The notes under the pieces are model-generated. The model saw only the letters and a program-made list of their open reading frames with translations, searched no databases and had not been told where the DNA came from. 64,000 nucleotides of DNA from Kutzneria sp. CA-103260 (GTDB taxonomy: Bacteria > Actinomycetota > Actinomycetes > Mycobacteriales > Pseudonocardiaceae), in assembly GCF_018263855.1 (NCBI RefSeq), contig NZ_CP073318.1, forward strand, positions 3,162,001 to 3,226,000. Reading direction: 5' to 3'. A program made the position numbers and the translations under genes. Shown here in pieces: positions 61,436 through 64,000 of this stretch. How positions within the stretch are numbered: position 1 is the stretch's first letter; every line of letters starts with the position of its first letter.

Positions 61436-62251
61436 TTGCCGCCCCGCACCACCACGCCGGCCAGCGTGGGCGCACGCCTGATCAGGGTGCTGGACGCGTT
61501 CACCGAGCAGGCGGCGGCGCTGACCCTGTCGGAGCTGAGCCGCCGTACCGGCCTGCCGCTGACGTCCACCCACCGGCTGGTCAGCGAGCTGACGGCGGGC
61601 GGACTGTTGGAACGCGGCGAGGACGGCCGGTACCGGATCGGCCTGCGACTGTGGGAGATCGCTTCCCTCGCGCCACGCGGCGTGGGACTGCGGGAAAGCG
61701 CGATGCCGTTCCTGGAGGACCTGTACGAGGCGACGCACCAGCATGTGCAACTGGCCGTGTTGGAGGGCCGCGAGGTGCTGTACCTGGAGCGGATCTCCGG
61801 GCGGGACGCGGTGTCGATCATCTCCCGGGTCGGCGGCCGGCTGGCGCCGCACGCCACCGGCGTCGGTGTGGTGCTGCTCGCGCACGCCACGGTCGAGGTG
61901 CAGGAGGCGATCCTGGCCGGCCCGCTGCGGCGGTTCACCGACCGCACCACCACCAAGCCATCGGAGCTCCGACGAATCCTGGCCGACGTCCGCCGGGACG
62001 GCTACGCGATCACCGACGGCACGGTGGAGACGGTGGCGCTGTCGGTGGCGGCCCCGGTGCGCGGGGCCGACGACACGGTGGTGGCAGCGATCTCCGTGGT
62101 GGTGCCGGCGGAGTCCGCGCGGCCGCGCGAGATCGTGCCGGCGGTCGTCGCGGCGGCGCGCGGCATTTCCCGGGTGCTGGGCGCACCGGGCAGCCAGCGA
62201 CTCGGCCGCACCGTACGTCGGGAAACCCATCGACGGGACCTGCGAATCTGA
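61436..62251 (+). CDS. IclR family regulator, probably of pobA
   Basis: The 271-residue protein has a winged helix (LTLSELSRRTGLPLTSTHRLVSELTAGGLLER) and an IclR effector domain (HVQLAVLEGREVLYLERISG, LAPHATGVGVVLLAH, DGYAITDGTVETVALSVAAPV). By position it controls pobA, with 4-hydroxybenzoate as the likely ligand (inference). TTG 61436 is chosen because GGAAGGG ends eight bases before it and no ATG or GTG fits; it lies just after the palindrome. Confidence 0.85.
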   Translation: MPPRTTTPASVGARLIRVLDAFTEQAAALTLSELSRRTGLPLTSTHRLVSELTAGGLLERGEDGRYRIGLRLWEIASLAPRGVGLRESAMPFLEDLYEATHQHVQLAVLEGREVLYLERISGRDAVSIISRVGGRLAPHATGVGVVLLAHATVEVQEAILAGPLRRFTDRTTTKPSELRRILADVRRDGYAITDGTVETVALSVAAPVRGADDTVVAAISVVVPAESARPREIVPAVVAAARGISRVLGAPGSQRLGRTVRRETHRRDLRI

Positions 62252-62279
62252 CACAAAAGTGTCACAAGCGCTGTGACAC
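62249..62279. repeat. Triple inverted half-site cluster after the IclR gene
   Basis: TGACAC-AAAA-GTGTCA (62249-62264) is followed by TGTGACAC (62272-62279), which also pairs with GTGTCACA (62259-62266) around AGCGC. The shared arm lets two alternative palindromes form. It lies right after the IclR stop and 54 bases before the lipoprotein gene, so it may be a terminator, an operator, or both. Confidence 0.5.
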
Positions 62280-62332
62280 GACTGTCGAACACCACGACGC
62301 ACCCTTTTCTGGAAATCCGCGACCAACAGGGC

Positions 62333-63142
62333 ATGAGAATCCCGGCGAGCCTGGTTCTGGCGGTCGTGTCGCTGGCGCTCGTGGGCTGCGGCCACGTCCG
62401 CGCCACCGGCGGCCAGCCGTCGCCCGTGGTGTTGTCCTCGACCGCCGCGACCAGCGGTCCTCCCGCTGATGCGGCCGCGCGGGCCGAACCTGACGGCGAG
62501 TTCTCGCTGCTCGTGTTCGACCGTGTCAACGGACAGGTGATGGCCAGTCGCAATCCGACTACGCCTTACCCGGCGGAATCCGTGGTGAAACTACTCATCG
62601 CGGTCAGCGCGCTCCAGAGCGGCGCCGACGCGGGCGTTGTCGCGTCGATGCTGATGCGCAGCGACGACGAGATCGCCAATCAATTGTGGAAGAAATACGG
62701 GGACACCGCGATCGTGCACCGGGCGATCAAGGTGATGGGCCTGTCCGGCACCGTCGCCCCGGCCGATCCCGGCCGCTGGGGCGACACCCAGATCACCGCA
62801 GAGGACCTGGTGAAGGTCTACCAGTACCTGCTCGACAAGGCGCCGGCGACCATCCGCGACGTGATCCTGAAAGCGCTCTCCAGCGCCACCCGCTACGCCG
62901 CCGACGGCTTCGACCAGTACTTCGGCATCCCCGACGCCCTCGGCGACCAGGCGTGGGCGGTCAAGCAGGGCTGGGCGTGCTGCCGACCGGACCGGGTCGC
63001 GCACACCACTGGCCTGCTCGGCGACCAGCAGCGCTACATCGTGGTCGCGCTGAGCTCGCACGACGCGTCCACGACCTGGGACGAGGTGACCGGCGAACTC
63101 ACCAAGGCGGTGCAGGCGGCGGTGACCGGGCTCAAGTTCTGA
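62333..63142 (+). CDS. Lipoprotein of the class A beta-lactamase/serine hydrolase fold
   Basis: The 269-residue protein has a lipobox (SLVLAVVSLALVGCG), a disordered Ser/Pro/Ala linker, then a penicillin-recognising fold. S-x-x-K appears in AESVVKLLIA, an SDD triplet in MRSDDEIAN fills the SDN position, and KQG in WAVKQGWACC sits where KTG is usual. Motif changes make true beta-lactamase activity doubtful; a cell-surface peptidase or non-catalytic binder is possible. ATG 62333 is used as the signal begins there. Confidence 0.8.
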   Translation: MRIPASLVLAVVSLALVGCGHVRATGGQPSPVVLSSTAATSGPPADAAARAEPDGEFSLLVFDRVNGQVMASRNPTTPYPAESVVKLLIAVSALQSGADAGVVASMLMRSDDEIANQLWKKYGDTAIVHRAIKVMGLSGTVAPADPGRWGDTQITAEDLVKVYQYLLDKAPATIRDVILKALSSATRYAADGFDQYFGIPDALGDQAWAVKQGWACCRPDRVAHTTGLLGDQQRYIVVALSSHDASTTWDEVTGELTKAVQAAVTGLKF

Positions 63143-63348
63143 TTCCCTCGGCGAGCTTTCCCAGCAGGGCGGCGGTTTCCGCCGGCCTGGTGCGGACCGG
63201 CCGGCCAGCGATCCGCCCGGCTGCGCGGTCACCCCGGCCAGGTAGTGCACGCCGGCGACGCGGTCGGGGACGCGGGCCGCGGCGGCGTCACGCGCTCCCA
63301 GACCCAGCCGCCCGGACCGGAGCCGGCCACCAGCACGATCTTCGCCAT
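63143..63348 (-). pseudogene. Fragmentary minus-strand gene remnant
   Basis: Minus-strand ATG 63348 gives MAKIVLVAGSGPGGWVWERVTPP, like the first strand and loop of an alpha/beta hydrolase or NAD-binding protein, then loses frame. Other frames give RVAGVHYLAGVTAQPGG and finally IAGRPVRTRPAETAALLGKLAEGI, ending next to the lipoprotein stop. The pieces appear to be the two ends of one gene with a deleted middle. The family is not certain. The rest of the gap to 63508 holds only the promoter of the next gene. Confidence 0.45.
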
Positions 63349-63450
63349 GTCCGCGCCGTAGAGGCTGGGCCGATCGTCTGTTCCGGTTTTCACTCATGAA
63401 CAGCGCTCCGATGTCTGTGCGCCTTTTGGCCTAAAAACATCGGGTCACTG

Positions 63451-63479
63451 TTGCCCGTAAAGGTTCTCCGGCCTACGTT
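63451..63479 (+). promoter_or_regulatory. Promoter of the alpha-galactosidase gene
   Basis: TTGCCC (63451-63456), a 17-base spacer and TACGTT (63474-63479) form a good actinomycete housekeeping promoter. The start site would lie near 63486, leaving room for the GAGGAGG ribosome site at 63496-63502. Confidence 0.6.
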
Positions 63480-63508
63480 TCGCCTCAGTCACGACGAGGA
63501 GGTCGGAT

Positions 63509-64000
63509 GTGTTCCGGGTCTTAGCGGTGCTGCCGGTGTTGCTCGTCGGGCTGGCGACGCCAGCCGTGGCCCAGAACCAGGTGAAGCTGGACAACGGCCT
63601 GGCGGCCACCCCGCCGATGGGCTGGAACGACTGGAACGCCTTCGGCTGCGGCGTGGACCAGCAGCTGGTGGAGCAGACCGCGGACACGCTGGTGTCGAGC
63701 GGGATGCGGGACGCCGGCTACACATACGTGAACATCGACGACTGCTGGGCGCTGCCCGACCGGAACGCGAACGGCGACCTGGTGGCCGATCCGGCCAAGT
63801 TCCCCGACGGCATCGCCAAGCTCGCCGACTACGTGCACGCCCGCGGTCTCAAGCTGGGCATCTACGAGGATTCCGGCACGCACACGTGCTCCAAGAGCGG
63901 CGGCTTCCCCGGCAGCCTCGGCCACGAGCAGCAGGACGCGGCGCTGTTCGCGAGCTGGCACGTCGACTACCTCAAGTACGACGACTGCAACGTGCCCACC
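63509..64000 (+). CDS. Secreted GH27 alpha-galactosidase, N-terminal part
   Basis: The first 164 residues are in the window and the gene continues beyond it. A signal peptide ([21 protein letters not shown]) precedes [47 protein letters not shown] and [10 protein letters not shown], where the Asp in YLKYDDCN is the GH27 nucleophile. It should release terminal alpha-galactose from oligo- or polysaccharides. GTG 63509 follows GAGGAGG by six bases. Confidence 0.9.
   Translation, partial: MFRVLAVLPVLLVGLATPAVAQNQVKLDNGLAATPPMGWNDWNAFGCGVDQQLVEQTADTLVSSGMRDAGYTYVNIDDCWALPDRNANGDLVADPAKFPDGIAKLADYVHARGLKLGIYEDSGTHTCSKSGGFPGSLGHEQQDAALFASWHVDYLKYDDCNVPT

Noticed and set aside
62249..62279. A CRP site
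   Set aside because: The half-sites are in the order TCACA...TGTGA, opposite to the CRP consensus TGTGA-N6-TCACA.

Overview
The window comes from the chromosome of a high-GC actinomycete. Ordinary genes here run near 70% G+C or above (51 of 60 bases in 5101-5160, for example), use GTG and TTG starts freely, often overlap by ATGA, and include several actinobacterial families: the HelY helicase, a stand-alone exonuclease/polymerase, an Eis-like acetyltransferase and a DUF4333 protein. A Pseudonocardiales-type soil organism (Kutzneria/Amycolatopsis-like) is my inference. I saw no rRNA, tRNA or CRISPR array.

Layout. 1-10.5 kb: end of an SDR gene, a membrane lysyl-phosphatidylglycerol synthase-like protein, an Eis-like acetyltransferase, a DUF4333 protein, helY, a PolA-like exonuclease/polymerase and a Gfo/Idh oxidoreductase. 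10.5-15 kb: secreted or membrane proteins, including a subtilase-like protein with Glu where the catalytic His is expected, a stand-alone FtsX extracellular domain, DUF302 and a CBM3/GH16-like protein. 15-20.5 kb: a sugar-uptake operon (binding lipoprotein, two permeases, cytoplasmic GH20 hexosaminidase, GntR regulator) diverging from the GH16-like gene across two copies of a 13-bp palindrome. 20.5-23 kb: a glycosyltransferase, a DinB-like protein and a 5'-nucleotidase.

23-32.3 kb is a nearly complete purine-breakdown locus. uraD-uraH-uox run rightward (urate to allantoin). hyi-glxR-gcl-glxK-allB-alc run leftward (allantoin to ureidoglycolate, and glyoxylate to glycerate phosphate). Between them sits a small regulator that fuses a thiamine-binding-like domain to a DauR-type helix-turn-helix. 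Xanthine dehydrogenase and ureidoglycolate lyase are not in the window.

32-41 kb holds small metabolic and transport genes and a frameshifted imine-reductase-like dehydrogenase. 41-49 kb is a glycan-degradation block: a glutaminase-like DUF4965 protein with a trefoil lectin, a GH59 galactosylceramidase-like enzyme and a GH78-like rhamnosidase, with LacI-type operators between the last two. 49-55 kb: HAD phosphatase, FAD oxidoreductase, secreted trypsin-like protease, XRE regulator, SDR, and an AlkB-like dioxygenase with a perfect actinobacterial SOS box.

55-60.2 kb is a lower-GC island of foreign DNA. It holds decayed TniB- and TniQ-like transposition genes, a wrecked DUF4231 (SLATT-like) membrane gene, an ANTAR fragment, and one intact large gene encoding a TIR domain, membrane segments, a second degenerate TIR-like domain and more membrane segments. 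That gene is the best candidate for an undescribed defence or cell-death system. The host chromosome resumes with pobA and its IclR regulator, a lipoprotein serine hydrolase, and the start of a secreted GH27 alpha-galactosidase that runs off the window.
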